Shown: positions 54,299 through 63,609, counted from the first letter of the stretch. The stretch: 64,000 nucleotides of DNA from JAEMQF01 sp963850525 (GCA_963850525.1 CAWKLQ010000004.1:124001-188000); one strand, 5' to 3'. Program-made: numbers and translations. The notes: generated by a model from the sequence alone, not told the origin.

Positions 54299-55371
54299 AA
54301 GGAAGGTCTGCAAAGTCCCGAGCAAGTGTGTTTCGATTCACCTGCAACTGCCTCGGCAGTTATCTTCCCCATGAGCATGGCACCCTGGTCGTTGAAATGT
54401 ACGAAGTCCGCGAAGCTGGCTGGCCCACGGGGAAGGGTAGCGGCGGCATCGACCAATGGGACTTGATGTTGCGCGGCCACAGAACGGATCACGTCGTTCG
54501 CACGTCGCTCTAAATCGAGAAAGCCTTCTTCGAGCAGTTCCGGGTAGAAGCGGCGCCAGGCCAGTAGCATGGGTTCATCACCTGCTTCGAACCGGTCCCC
54601 AAAGTAGGTGGCGTGGGTCACGAGAATTGCGGTTGAGCCGCGATTCTTGGTTGCACGCACGACACAATTCAAGTCTTCGCGAAGCGCGTTCAGCGTCTCG
54701 TTGGAAACTCGTTCTGCTGGCGCTTCGTGGCGGGTTTCCCACCAAATTGACAATGAACGCATAGAACTCTGGACCCGAGTCGGGAGGAGCTTCTTGGCTT
54801 GCTGATTCAGCTTACCTGCCAAGCGTACTTTTTCATCTATGCCAGATTGTGATGACACTGGTGCGCTCAACTGCTGGCAAAACGGCTTTGTTGTTCCAAT
54901 GTAGTTGGCCGGACTCGGATACACGACGACATGGCTCGCCTGCGTTTGTTCAATGGCTCGCTCAAGATAGCCGATTCGCCCAATGCGCATTCCTGGTATG
55001 GCAATGTTCACGACATTGAAGGATCGCGGCTTGATTTCATCCAAGTACGACTCCAATGCTCGCGGATACTCTTGATTCGCAGCTTCATACAAACCAAAGG
55101 TCTCCGAGGCGCCGAAGGTAAGCACGTTGGAGCGCCCTTCGCGAACTTCGGGCCCCCGGTACCCCAGCGAGTTCATTTGCCATTTTCCGAAACGCGCGCC
55201 GGGAACGCCTTCACGGCCAACAGCACTGGGCCTAAACAGAATGTTGATCGTATAGGGCGCCAGAAGCGGTGCCCCTTCTCTCACGAAGTCTTCAACCCGC
55301 GCCGCGAGTTCAAGCGTTGCGAAGGCGAGAATGCCATAACCCAGCGAGCGAAACATTGAGCCCAGACGCAC
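54295..55371 (-). CDS. SGNH/GDSL-like hydrolase or acyltransferase partner protein
   Basis: The 358-residue protein has an N-terminal hydrophobic segment (SLGYGILAFATLELAA) and SGNH blocks: VLTFGASETFGLYE (block I with Ser), YPSPANYIG (block III-like Asn), and FADFVHFNDQG (Asp-x-x-His). GTG 55371 is used because AGGG lies nine bases upstream, right after the stop of the MBOAT gene; ATG 55356 is an alternative. It is probably periplasmic. Paired with the MBOAT gene it recalls AlgI/AlgX-type and DltB/DltD-type systems that acylate exported glycans. Confidence 0.78.
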   Translation of the reverse strand: MRLGSMFRSLGYGILAFATLELAARVEDFVREGAPLLAPYTINILFRPSAVGREGVPGARFGKWQMNSLGYRGPEVREGRSNVLTFGASETFGLYEAANQEYPRALESYLDEIKPRSFNVVNIAIPGMRIGRIGYLERAIEQTQASHVVVYPSPANYIGTTKPFCQQLSAPVSSQSGIDEKVRLAGKLNQQAKKLLPTRVQSSMRSLSIWWETRHEAPAERVSNETLNALREDLNCVVRATKNRGSTAILVTHATYFGDRFEAGDEPMLLAWRRFYPELLEEGFLDLERRANDVIRSVAAQHQVPLVDAAATLPRGPASFADFVHFNDQGAMLMGKITAEAVAGESKHTCSGLCRPSF

Positions 55372-55380
55372 TGCGAATCC

Positions 55381-56805
55381 CTAAAACTGGAAGTACACGA
55401 ACGATTGCGGCTGCCCACCCAGGAATAGGGTCAGGTACAACATGATGGAGCAGGCGATGACTCGCACTGCCGGTCGCATCACCGGCACCCTCAGGAAGAT
55501 CATTTCGCCGGTTCGGGCCTGGACAATCTGCACCAACAAAAGCGGAGCGATGATCCAGGTGACCCTAGACATACTCGCCCAGTCGATGCTCAAAAGAGGC
55601 TGAGCAAGCGAAGTGGTCATCGCGATCACTTGGTCGAGTGATGTCGCCCGGAACAGCAACCACCCATAGCATGTCAGCATGAACATGACAGACACCCGCA
55701 CCAACCACCACACCCAGGGCGCAAGAGCCCGACCGATAGATTGCAGGCTGGGCTCGACCATGCGGTGGCCCACCAGTAGAACGCCGTGATACAGACCCCA
55801 GAACACGAAGTTCCAAGCCGCACCATGCCACAGTCCGCCCAAGATCATGGTGATGAGCAGGTTGCGATTGGTTCTGAACCCGCCGTCACGATTCCCTCCC
55901 AACGGTTTATACAGGTAGTCGCGCAACCAGGTTGACAGGCTGATGTGCCAACGGCGCCAAAAGTCGGACGGATTGGTCGCGAAGTACGGCAGCCTAAAGT
56001 TGAGGACAAAGTCGAAGCCCATGATCTTTGCGATGCCGCGGGCAATATCCGTATAACCTGAGAAATCGCAGTAGATCTGAAATGTGAACGCATAGACACC
56101 TAGCAGAGTGACCCCGCCCGCTGGCGTGGGATTCGCGAACGCGGCGTCGACGATTGGCGCCAAGTTGTCGGCGATGAACACTTTCTTGAAAAACCCCCAG
56201 CCAATCAAATGCATGCCCTCAAGTACCTGGGGCCTGGTGATGCAGCGCGGATTGGTTACTTGTGGGAGTAATGTCGCCGCGCGCTGAATCGGCCCGGCAA
56301 TAAGGTGAGGGAAGTACAAGACAGCAAGGAAAAAATCCCAGAACGATTTCGTGGCGTGCAAATCACCCCGATACACGTCGATTGTGTAAGACAGCGCCTG
56401 AAATGTATAGAAGGAGATTGCCAGCGGCAGGACGATCTCAAATGTGCGCAGGCCAATGTCGAGCCCCAACGTTTGAGTGAGCTGAACTGCGGATTGCGAG
56501 AAAAAGTTGAAATACTTGAAGAACCCGAGCAGTGTTAGGTTGGACACCACGCTAATCACCAAGTACCTCCTGCGAGAGGTGATCGGCCTGCCTGTTGCAC
56601 ACTCGGCCTCCATACGCCTCGCAACCCAGTAATCAAGCGAGGTTGTGAAAAGCAGAGGCGCGAGAAACCGCCAGTCCCAAGATGCGTAGAACACACAACT
56701 CGCCAGCACCAGGAACGCGTTCTGCCCACGGTGCGGAAGCAGGTAGTAGACGATCAGCACGGTCGGCAAGAAGCCGAGCAAGAACACGGCCGAGTTAAAT
56801 AGCAA
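55381..56805 (-). CDS. MBOAT-family O-acyltransferase (AlgI-like)
   Basis: The start TTG 56805 is supported by GGGAGGAATTC directly upstream and gives LLFNSAVFLLGFLPT, the usual N-terminus of AlgI-like proteins; the open frame runs further to 56922. The 474-residue polytopic enzyme has FKYFNFF, the conserved DFWRRWHISLSTWLRDYLYK block and the catalytic His in GGLWHGAAWNF. It would pass acyl groups across the inner membrane to the EPS together with the SGNH partner ten bases downstream. This pair is visibly more AT-rich than its neighbours, suggesting separate acquisition. Confidence 0.92.
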   Translation of the reverse strand: MLFNSAVFLLGFLPTVLIVYYLLPHRGQNAFLVLASCVFYASWDWRFLAPLLFTTSLDYWVARRMEAECATGRPITSRRRYLVISVVSNLTLLGFFKYFNFFSQSAVQLTQTLGLDIGLRTFEIVLPLAISFYTFQALSYTIDVYRGDLHATKSFWDFFLAVLYFPHLIAGPIQRAATLLPQVTNPRCITRPQVLEGMHLIGWGFFKKVFIADNLAPIVDAAFANPTPAGGVTLLGVYAFTFQIYCDFSGYTDIARGIAKIMGFDFVLNFRLPYFATNPSDFWRRWHISLSTWLRDYLYKPLGGNRDGGFRTNRNLLITMILGGLWHGAAWNFVFWGLYHGVLLVGHRMVEPSLQSIGRALAPWVWWLVRVSVMFMLTCYGWLLFRATSLDQVIAMTTSLAQPLLSIDWASMSRVTWIIAPLLLVQIVQARTGEMIFLRVPVMRPAVRVIACSIMLYLTLFLGGQPQSFVYFQF

Positions 56806-57191
56806 GAATTCCTCCCTGGCCAAACGTTCATCTGAGGGCCCCTCAGGCAACGTTCGCAGCCTTGTCAATTCTCCAGGTGATGCTGGCGCTAGCGACCTCG
56901 CTAACGCACCCTCGGAGCCCATTCGCGGTGGTTTGCCACGCTGTTGGCACCCAACATCGAGCGCAATTTCAAAGGCGCGCCGGGTAGGGCCCGCTCACTC
57001 AGCACGACTCGTATGAACAGGCCGACTCCCGAACGCCGTGCAGGTATTTGCAGAGTCTCAACGACTGTTGTAATCGGAGCGTCGAGCGATCGATCGCGCA
57101 GCCCATCACGGGCCTGCTGCGCTGCATCTTCCGAGGATCTACGGCCAGCAACCTCGGAGGGCGATGAGTGCTCTTGCTCTTAGTAGCAGGG
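56806..57191. other. Gap upstream of the MBOAT gene
   Basis: About 385 bases between the MBOAT start and the beta-helix pseudogene. Only short frames without motifs occur. The promoter of the MBOAT-SGNH pair should lie at its left end, but no clear box is seen. Confidence 0.35.
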
Positions 57192-57824
57192 CTATAGCTC
57201 GACAGCACCGAGATCGAATGACGCGCCGCTTATCGGGCGGGGCACCGGCGACAAACTCGCGTTGAGCTGACAGCCCACGACATACCCACTCGCCGCGCTC
57301 GGCGCGGCTTGGCCGGCGTCGATCACCGCGCTGCCTGGCAGCGGGGAGAAGCTGGTCAGATCAATCGGCGGCATGTTGCCGACGAGCAGGTTGGCGGTGC
57401 CGCTCAGTTGCCCGGACACCGGGTGATATGGCTCCGAAGCGACCCATCAAGGCGTCGTAGGGCTGGGTCACGCCATTCGCGTCTTTGAACGTGTAGTTCG
57501 GGTGCGCGCGCCGAATGGTCAAACCGCCAATTCGCAGATGGCCAGGGTAGGCCTCGTATGCCTGCGGCGCGAGCGGTTTGATCACGATGACCGAACGGTT
57601 TTGGTGAATCAAGCTGTCGACCGGGACGGCACTTGTACTCCACGCCGAGTTGGGCGTGCGTGACCGCGCCGTTGCCTTCGATAATCGGGCGTTCACCGCC
57701 GGTGGGTCCGCCGGGCGCGGGTGATGGCGCCGCGGAGCCACCACTCGTGCCGCCGCAGCCACAAGCCAAGCGACAGCGCAGCATGAAAGAGGATGGCCAG
57801 GCCGAGTCTTTGTGTTGATTTCAT
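57192..57824 (-). pseudogene. Right-handed parallel beta-helix lipoprotein, multiply frameshifted
   Basis: Three frames together give one degraded gene. It begins MKSTQRLGLAILFHAALSLG (signal), continues in a second frame as LACGCGGTSGGSAAPSPAP and RPIIEGNGAVTHAQLG, then in a third as HQNRSVIVIKPLAPQAYEAY and LRIGGLTIRRAHPNYTFKDA, and ends in another frame as SGQLSGTANLLVGN, LPGSAVIDAG and GASFDLGAVEL (the choice-of-anchor Q ending). The first part shows a lipobox-like LACGC. Much of the helix is missing, so it has a deletion as well as at least three frameshifts. Such proteins are often secreted polysaccharide lyases. Confidence 0.68.
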
Positions 57825-57966
57825 CGGTGTCGCGCGAATTTTCGAAAGCCGGCCTCGACGTGATTCCGTCGTGGCCGGGTGCACACTTTTGATTCGACCA
57901 CAAGCGCCCACTAGAGTTCGCGCATTTCCGCTCTACCCGCCCTAACTAACGGCGCAGGTCGCGGAT

Positions 57967-58617
57967 TCAACGGCTGTTCGCAGCAGGCTGGCGCGGCGCC
58001 ACCAGATGCGGTGGTTGGCTCGTGGGTGCGACTGCCGGCGCGACGGGCGGCGTTTGCGCATCGACGGGCAGTGTCATCCTGGGTTGTGCCGTGTCCTGCG
58101 GCGCTGCCGGAACCGGCGCAGCCGAGGAACCCATCGCGGCCAACTTTCCCGTCGCCGGCAAAGGCAACGCCGGCACTTCAAGCTTGACCGACGCTCCGCC
58201 CTCAGCCGGCCCGATCGACGCCGAACGCAAACTGACCGACTGCAGCACCAGCTGACTGTCAACTCGCGTGCCGATTGCAAACGCCCGCGGCGCTTTCCCA
58301 TCCACGGAAATCAGCGCCACACCTTGCAGCGAAAGCGTCGCGCCGGGTGCACCCTTGGGGGCCATCACCCCATGCAGGCGAAAGCGCGACGCCATCGCCG
58401 GCACCACCGCCACCGCGGCGGACGCTACCGGAGCAGCGCCCAACAAACGCGTCAAGTCGCCACGCACCGCGGCAGAACCCACAGCCGCGACGGAATGCGG
58501 CGGCGCACTCGGCGCGCGCACGAGCAGTTTCAGCGACCAGTACACGATGCCACCCGCGACCAGGGCCCAAACGACGAATGCAGCGAGTCGCGTCACCATG
58601 CTTTGATTATGATTCAT
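57967..58617 (-). CDS. gspC: Type II secretion system protein GspC
   Basis: The start is ATG 58617 (MNHNQSMVTRLAAF; ATG 58599 is an alternative). The 216-residue protein has one membrane helix (AAFVVWALVAGGIVYWSL) and a periplasmic HR-type domain (LTRLLGA, SRFRLHGVMAPKG, ALISVDGKAPRAFAIGTRV), then a Pro/Ala/Gln-rich tail instead of a PDZ domain. GspC links the inner-membrane platform to the GspD secretin. It is divergent from gspG, as in Burkholderia-type gsp clusters. Confidence 0.88.
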   Translation of the reverse strand: MNHNQSMVTRLAAFVVWALVAGGIVYWSLKLLVRAPSAPPHSVAAVGSAAVRGDLTRLLGAAPVASAAVAVVPAMASRFRLHGVMAPKGAPGATLSLQGVALISVDGKAPRAFAIGTRVDSQLVLQSVSLRSASIGPAEGGASVKLEVPALPLPATGKLAAMGSSAAPVPAAPQDTAQPRMTLPVDAQTPPVAPAVAPTSQPPHLVAPRQPAANSR

Positions 58618-58662
58618 GCGCTTCACAATTTGTGCGTGCGCGCTGCGCGAGAAAACGTCATC

Positions 58663-59097
58663 ATGCTGAAGATGAAAACCCTTCCACTGCGAAAGCGCGG
58701 CTTCACCTTGATCGAACTCATGGTGGTGCTGGTCATCATCGGCGTGCTCGCCGCGCTGATCGTTCCCAACGTGCTGGATCGCGCCGACGACGCACGCGTC
58801 ACGGCGGCGCACACCGACGTGAACAACCTGATGCAGGCGCTCAAGCTCTACAAACTCGACAACCAGCGCTACCCGAGCTCAGAGCAAGGGCTGCAGGCAC
58901 TGGTGAGCAAGCCCACGGTGGGCGCGATACCCCCGCGCTGGAAAAATTACATCGACAAACTTCCCAATGACCCTTGGGGTCGGCCTTACTTGTACGCGAA
59001 TCCGGGCTTGAAAGGCGAGATCGACGTCTACAGCCTGGGTGCGGACGGCGCCGTCGGCGGCGAGGGCAAAGACGCCGAAATCGGTTCCTGGCAGTGA
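58663..59097 (+). CDS. gspG: Type II secretion system major pseudopilin GspG
   Basis: The 144-residue prepilin has the leader MLKMKTLPLRKRG cleaved before FTLIELMVVLVIIGVLAALI, with Glu at position +5 of the mature protein. The C-terminal part (NQRYPSSEQGLQALV, NDPWGRPYLYANPG) is the calcium-binding pseudopilin domain of GspG. It starts a tight plus-strand operon reaching the window edge. Confidence 0.95.
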   Translation: MLKMKTLPLRKRGFTLIELMVVLVIIGVLAALIVPNVLDRADDARVTAAHTDVNNLMQALKLYKLDNQRYPSSEQGLQALVSKPTVGAIPPRWKNYIDKLPNDPWGRPYLYANPGLKGEIDVYSLGADGAVGGEGKDAEIGSWQ

Positions 59098-59242
59098 CAC
59101 GCGGCGCATGAGAGCGCCCCTCAGGCCGACGACCTACATCGTCCGCCCTCGGGCATGCAGGCCCGATGGCCTTCGCCAGCCACTCGCGAGCGTGCAGGCG
59201 CTCACCCGGTGCGGGCTCAGCCCCCCGAGGGGGTTGAGCAAA

Positions 59243-59734
59243 ATGGCGGAGCCACATTTGCTCAAGACGAGGCCCGGCGTGAGGCATCGCCCGCGTGGCT
59301 TCACGCTGATCGAGCTGCTGGTCGTGGTCGTGCTGATCGCGGTCGCCAGCGCCGTCGCCAGCTTGGCGTTGCGCGACCCTGCAGCGACGCAACTCGAACA
59401 CGAGGCGGCGCGTCTGGCCGCACTGTTCGAGGCAGCGCGTGCCGAAGCGCGTGCCTCAGGCATTGCTGTCATCTGGGAACCCCGCACCGACCCCACGCAG
59501 GAGTTGGGCTTTCGCTTTGTCGGGCTTCCGGCATCGAACGAGCTGCCCACCCGTTGGCTCGGGTCAGGTGTCACCGCCGAGGTGATCGGCGCGCCCGCCG
59601 TCGCACTGGGGCCGGAGCCGCTGATCGGCGCGCAGCGTGTCGTGCTGCGCCTGGACGCGCGCAGCCTGGCGCTGGCCACCGATGGGCTCGGGCCCTTTCT
59701 CGTGGCCGACGACGTAGAGCCAGCACGGCAATGA
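59243..59734 (+). CDS. gspH: Type II secretion system minor pseudopilin GspH
   Basis: The start is ATG 59243 (MAEPHLLKTRPG), about 145 bases after gspG. The leader ends RHRPRG before FTLIELLVVVVLIAVASAVA. The 163-residue protein then shows the GspH-type FLAAARAEA-like region (LFEAARAEARASGIAVIW). Its stop overlaps the gspI start by four bases (ATGA). Confidence 0.88.
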   Translation: MAEPHLLKTRPGVRHRPRGFTLIELLVVVVLIAVASAVASLALRDPAATQLEHEAARLAALFEAARAEARASGIAVIWEPRTDPTQELGFRFVGLPASNELPTRWLGSGVTAEVIGAPAVALGPEPLIGAQRVVLRLDARSLALATDGLGPFLVADDVEPARQ

Positions 59735-60093
59735 AAGCCCGCACACGCGGCTTCACGCTGATCGAGGTGCTGGTCGCGCTGACGATCCTGGCGATCACGC
59801 TCGGCGCGGGAATCAAGGCAGCAGGCGCGTTGACGAACAATGCGCAGCGCCTGGCCGAGGTAAGCGCCGCGCAATGGTGTGCTGACAATCAACTGGTCGG
59901 CTTGAAACTGGCCAAGCAGTTTCCCGGCTTGGGCGACGCCGAATTCACGTGCGAACAACTCGGGAGGTCGTTCCGCGGCAAGTTGGCGGTGCGGCCCACG
60001 CCCAACCCCAACTTCCGGCGCGTCGATGCGCAGGTGCTCGACGAGGCTGACCAGATCATTCTGGTCGTGTCGACGATTCTCGGTCGCTATTGA
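59731..60093 (+). CDS. gspI: Type II secretion system minor pseudopilin GspI
   Basis: The 120-residue prepilin has a short leader MKARTRG before FTLIEVLVALTILAITLGAG, and a GspI C-terminal region with AAQWCADNQLVGLKL. The start overlaps the end of gspH and the stop overlaps the start of gspJ by one base, showing tight coupling. It forms part of the pseudopilus tip with GspJ and GspK. Confidence 0.92.
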   Translation: MKARTRGFTLIEVLVALTILAITLGAGIKAAGALTNNAQRLAEVSAAQWCADNQLVGLKLAKQFPGLGDAEFTCEQLGRSFRGKLAVRPTPNPNFRRVDAQVLDEADQIILVVSTILGRY

Positions 60094-60773
60094 TGACGCC
60101 GATGCTGCAGCGGCGTGACCGCATCCGCGCGACCGGTTTCACCTTGGTCGAGGTGCTCGTCGCTCTGCTGATCATGGCGCTGATGGCGGCGATGGCCTGG
60201 CAAGGCGTGGACGCCATCGTCAAGTCGCGCGACGCGAGCCAGCAGCGTGTCGAGACGACGCTGCGCTTGAACACCGTGCTCGCGCAGTGGGAGCAGGATC
60301 TGGCGATGGTGCAGGAAACCGCAAGCGTGCCCCCGCTCAGCTTTGACGGTGCGACGCTGCGCCTGACGCGCCGCGCTGCCGGCGGGATTCAACTCGTGAC
60401 CTGGGCGCTGCGCAACGACCAAACCGGTAGCAGCCTGCAGCGCTGGGCCAGCCCGCCGTACACGACGCGCGCGGAACTGCAGGACATGTGGCTGCGCAGC
60501 CAGCAATTCCAGGGCAGCGAAGTCGGGCAGTTGCGCACGCTCGATGGGCTGTCGCAATGGCAGGTGTATTTCTACCGGGGCAACGGCTGGAGCAATGCGC
60601 AGTCGAGTGGTGATGTGGTCACGCCGGTGGCGGCGTCGGCCAGCGCTCCGGCCGGAGCGGCAAGTGCGCCGCCGCGCCAAGCCCTGCCGACGGGGGTTCG
60701 CTTGTCTCTGGAGTTCGCCGAAGGCGGCGCAAACATCGGCACTGTGATCCGCGACTCGCTGCTCGGGCCATGA
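60093..60773 (+). CDS. gspJ: Type II secretion system minor pseudopilin GspJ
   Basis: The 226-residue prepilin has leader MTPMLQRRDRIRATG before FTLVEVLVALLIMALMAAMA, followed by the GspJ domain (WQGVDAIVKSRDASQQRVET, LRLTRRAAGG, WQVYFYRGNGWSNAQ). The start is ATG 60093, overlapping the gspI stop. Its stop overlaps the gspK start by four bases. Confidence 0.93.
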   Translation: MTPMLQRRDRIRATGFTLVEVLVALLIMALMAAMAWQGVDAIVKSRDASQQRVETTLRLNTVLAQWEQDLAMVQETASVPPLSFDGATLRLTRRAAGGIQLVTWALRNDQTGSSLQRWASPPYTTRAELQDMWLRSQQFQGSEVGQLRTLDGLSQWQVYFYRGNGWSNAQSSGDVVTPVAASASAPAGAASAPPRQALPTGVRLSLEFAEGGANIGTVIRDSLLGP

Positions 60774-61738
60774 CGCGCGCTCCGCACCCGCTTCGGAATG
60801 CACGCGCCCAGCGCGGCGCCGCGCTGCTGATGGCGATGATCATCGTCACCTTGATCGTCACGCTCGCCACGGCGATGGTCTGGCAGCAGTGGCGCGCCGT
60901 GCAAGTGGAGGCCGCAGAGCGTGCCCGCGTCCAGTCGGCGTGGATCCTGACCGGCGCCCTGGATTGGGCGCGGCTCATCCTGCGCGAAGACGCGCGCACC
61001 GGCGGCGCCGATCATCTGGGCGAGCCCTGGGCCGTGCCCCTTGCCGAGGCGCGCCTGTCGACCTTTCTTGCGGCGGACAAGGACAACACCGACGACGCGC
61101 CTGACGCTTTCTTGTCGGGCAGCATCAGCGACGAACACTCGCGCTACAACTTGGCGAATCTCGTCGCCGACGGCAAGGTGGTGCCCGAGGAGCTCGCCAT
61201 CCTGGAGCGGCTGTGCCTGGCGGTGGGCGTCGCCGCTGACGTGGCGACGCGCATCGCCACCGGCCTGCGCGACGCGTCCGCACCTGCCGGGGCGGAAGGA
61301 TCGAGCCCCGCAGCCCCCTTGCTGCCGCGCCAAGTGAGCCAGGTCGCCTGGCTCGGCCTGGGCGCCGAAGCCCTGCAGCGGCTCGAACCCTATGTCACGC
61401 TGCTGCCCACGCGCACGCTGGTAAACGCCAACACGGCAAGCCGCGAAGTTCTCGTGGCAACCCTCAAAGGCCTGGACCTGGCGAGCGCCGAGCGCCTGCT
61501 GCAGGTCCGCCAGCGCAGCCACTTCAAGTCCTTGGCCGACGTGCTGGCCCAGATCCCGGGGTTTGATGCGGGGCCGAACCCCGCGGTGGGCGTCGTCTCG
61601 AACTTCTTTGAAGTGCGCGGCCGCTTGCGCCTGGGGGACCGCACGCTCGAGCAGCGCTCGCTGCTCGAGCGGCGCGGTCTGGAAGTCGTGCTGCTCCAGC
61701 GCGAACAGGTGGCCAGCCGCGAGTCGGTGGGCCCCTGA
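60770..61738 (+). CDS. gspK: Type II secretion system minor pseudopilin GspK
   Basis: The 322-residue protein has a short basic leader and RGAALLMAMIIVTLIVTLAT as its first helix; like other GspK proteins it lacks the Glu at +5. The large domain includes DEHSRYNLANLV and helix-hairpin-helix-like segments (LVNANTASREVLVATLKGLD). It caps the pseudopilus. It is followed by an 87-base gap before gspL. Confidence 0.92.
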   Translation: MTRAPHPLRNARAQRGAALLMAMIIVTLIVTLATAMVWQQWRAVQVEAAERARVQSAWILTGALDWARLILREDARTGGADHLGEPWAVPLAEARLSTFLAADKDNTDDAPDAFLSGSISDEHSRYNLANLVADGKVVPEELAILERLCLAVGVAADVATRIATGLRDASAPAGAEGSSPAAPLLPRQVSQVAWLGLGAEALQRLEPYVTLLPTRTLVNANTASREVLVATLKGLDLASAERLLQVRQRSHFKSLADVLAQIPGFDAGPNPAVGVVSNFFEVRGRLRLGDRTLEQRSLLERRGLEVVLLQREQVASRESVGP

Positions 61739-61825
61739 ACCTGCCGCACCCGCCAGCTGCATCGGCACCCTATTGACCCGCTGTCTACAATCGCTTCGCC
61801 CCTCAAGCCGCAATCCCATTCACTG

Positions 61826-63109
61826 ATGTCGCTCCTCGTCGTTCAGATTCCGCCGCGTCGGCGCCTGCACCCGCGCGACCCGGCGAGCGCGGAGCGTGCT
61901 GCAGCGGCGACTTCCGGCGAAGAATACGAATTCGTGACGAGCCCGGACGGCTTGATGTTGCATCGGCAGGGGCGCAGCGCGGCGTCGCTTTTGCCCGGCG
62001 CATCGACCGTCATCGCAGCGCTTGCCGACACCGACGTCAGCTGGCACCAGATCACCTTGCCCAAGGCGCCCGCAGCACGAATGCGCGCCGCGCTCGACGG
62101 CGTGCTCGAAGAAAACCTGCTCGACGACGCCGACGCGGTGCACTTGGCGCTCGCACCGATGGCGGTCCCCGGGCACAGGGCCTGGGTTGCGGCAGTCGAC
62201 CGGCGCTGGTTGCGCGCTGAACTCGCGGCACTCGAAAAGGCGAATGTCTTTGTAGATCGCGTCGTTCCCATGTCCTGGCCCGACGACCCGCCGATCGGCC
62301 ATTTCAGCGAGGCCCCCGGCGAAGCGCCCGGCGCGGCAGGCGCCGAGGCCCAAGGGGTGATGTTGACGTGGGCGACCGCGCAGGGCGTCGTCACACTGCG
62401 CCTGGACGGCGGCCTGGCCCACGCGATGCTGCCCGCGAACCTGCCTGAGACGACCCGTTGGACGACCAGCCCCGCCGCGGCGAGCGTTGCCGAAGCTTGG
62501 CTTGGCGCGCGCGTCAAGGTCTTGCCCGCCAGCCACCGTGCCTTGCAGGCGGCGCGCAGCCTGTGGAATTTGCGCCAGTTTGATCTGATGCGCCGCACCC
62601 GCGGCGCGCGCGCGTTGCGCGACACGTTGCGGCGCTTTTTCAGCCCGGCGTGGCGCCCGGTTCGTGCCGGGGTGATGGCACTCGTGATCGTGCAAGTGCT
62701 GGGACTCAACCTGTGGGCCTGGCAGCAGCGCAGCGCGCAGCAAAGCAAGCGCGCGGCGATCCTGAGCTTGGTCAAAACGACGTTCCCGAGCGTCAACGAG
62801 AGCGACCTGGCACGCGACCTGAACGCCGTCGTGCAACGCGAAACCACCGCGCTGCGAACCACGGCAGGAAAGCCCGGCGACGCCGATCTCGAGCCGGCGC
62901 TGCAAGCCGCGGCCTCCGCCTGGCCGGCGGATCGCCCGCCGGTCGAAAGCCTGCGCTTCGAGGCGGGGCGCTTGACGCTCGGTGCAAGCGGCTGGAGCAA
63001 CGCGCAAATCGAACAGTTCCGCAGTCTGTTGCGGCCGGCGGGCTGGTCGGTTGACGCGGCAGAAGGCCGCTTGACGCTGGGCCGGGCCAAGAGCTCGGCG
63101 GCGTCATGA
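61826..63109 (+). CDS. gspL: Type II secretion system protein GspL
   Basis: The 427-residue bitopic protein has an actin-like cytoplasmic domain (YEFVTSPDGLMLHRQGR, AALADTDVSWHQITLPK, RRWLRAELAAL), a membrane helix (GVMALVIVQVLGLNLWAW at about residues 280-297), and a ferredoxin-like periplasmic domain ending SVDAAEGRLTLGRAK. It recruits the GspE ATPase to the platform. The stop overlaps gspM by four bases. Confidence 0.92.
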   Translation: MSLLVVQIPPRRRLHPRDPASAERAAAATSGEEYEFVTSPDGLMLHRQGRSAASLLPGASTVIAALADTDVSWHQITLPKAPAARMRAALDGVLEENLLDDADAVHLALAPMAVPGHRAWVAAVDRRWLRAELAALEKANVFVDRVVPMSWPDDPPIGHFSEAPGEAPGAAGAEAQGVMLTWATAQGVVTLRLDGGLAHAMLPANLPETTRWTTSPAAASVAEAWLGARVKVLPASHRALQAARSLWNLRQFDLMRRTRGARALRDTLRRFFSPAWRPVRAGVMALVIVQVLGLNLWAWQQRSAQQSKRAAILSLVKTTFPSVNESDLARDLNAVVQRETTALRTTAGKPGDADLEPALQAAASAWPADRPPVESLRFEAGRLTLGASGWSNAQIEQFRSLLRPAGWSVDAAEGRLTLGRAKSSAAS

Positions 63110-63609
63110 GCACGGCCCTGCCATCCCTTGCGCCGGCGCGCCAACAACTGGCCCGGCGCTGGGCCGGATTTGCGCCGCGCGAGCGCTACGCGCTCGGCGC
63201 CGCCCTGGCGCTCATCGGCGGTTACCTCGTCTGGAGCCTGCTCATCCAGCCCGCCTGGCGCACGGTTCGCGAGGCGCCGGCCACGCTCGACCGACTTGAC
63301 GCGCAATTGCAAGAGCTGCAAAGCCTCGCCACCGAAGTTCGCGAGTTGCGCGCCGCAGCGCCGGTTTCGGCGGCGCAGTCTGCCGAGGCCCTCACCGCCG
63401 CGACGACGCGTCTGGGCGAGGCCGGCAAGATCGCGGTGCGCGGCGAGCGTGCCGTGCTGAGCCTGACCAACGCCAGCTCGGAAGCGCTGCGTGGCTGGCT
63501 CGTCGAGGCGCGCAGCGCAGCGCGGGCTCGGCCCTTGGAGCTGCAGCTGCAGCGCAGCCCTCAGGGTTACAGCGGCAGCGTCACTGTCAGCCTTGCAGGC
63601 GCGCCATGA
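63106..63609 (+). CDS. gspM: Type II secretion system protein GspM
   Basis: The 167-residue inner-membrane protein has a helix at about residues 26-45 (YALGAALALIGGYLVWSLLI), a coiled coil (TLDRLDAQLQELQSLATEVREL) and a ferredoxin-like C-terminal domain. It partners GspL. Both ends overlap neighbours by four bases. Confidence 0.9.
   Translation: MSTALPSLAPARQQLARRWAGFAPRERYALGAALALIGGYLVWSLLIQPAWRTVREAPATLDRLDAQLQELQSLATEVRELRAAAPVSAAQSAEALTAATTRLGEAGKIAVRGERAVLSLTNASSEALRGWLVEARSAARARPLELQLQRSPQGYSGSVTVSLAGAP

Noticed and set aside
61770..61800. TTGACC ... TACAAT promoter-like pair before gspL
   Set aside because: The boxes are separated by only seven bases instead of about 17, so they cannot form a sigma-70 promoter.
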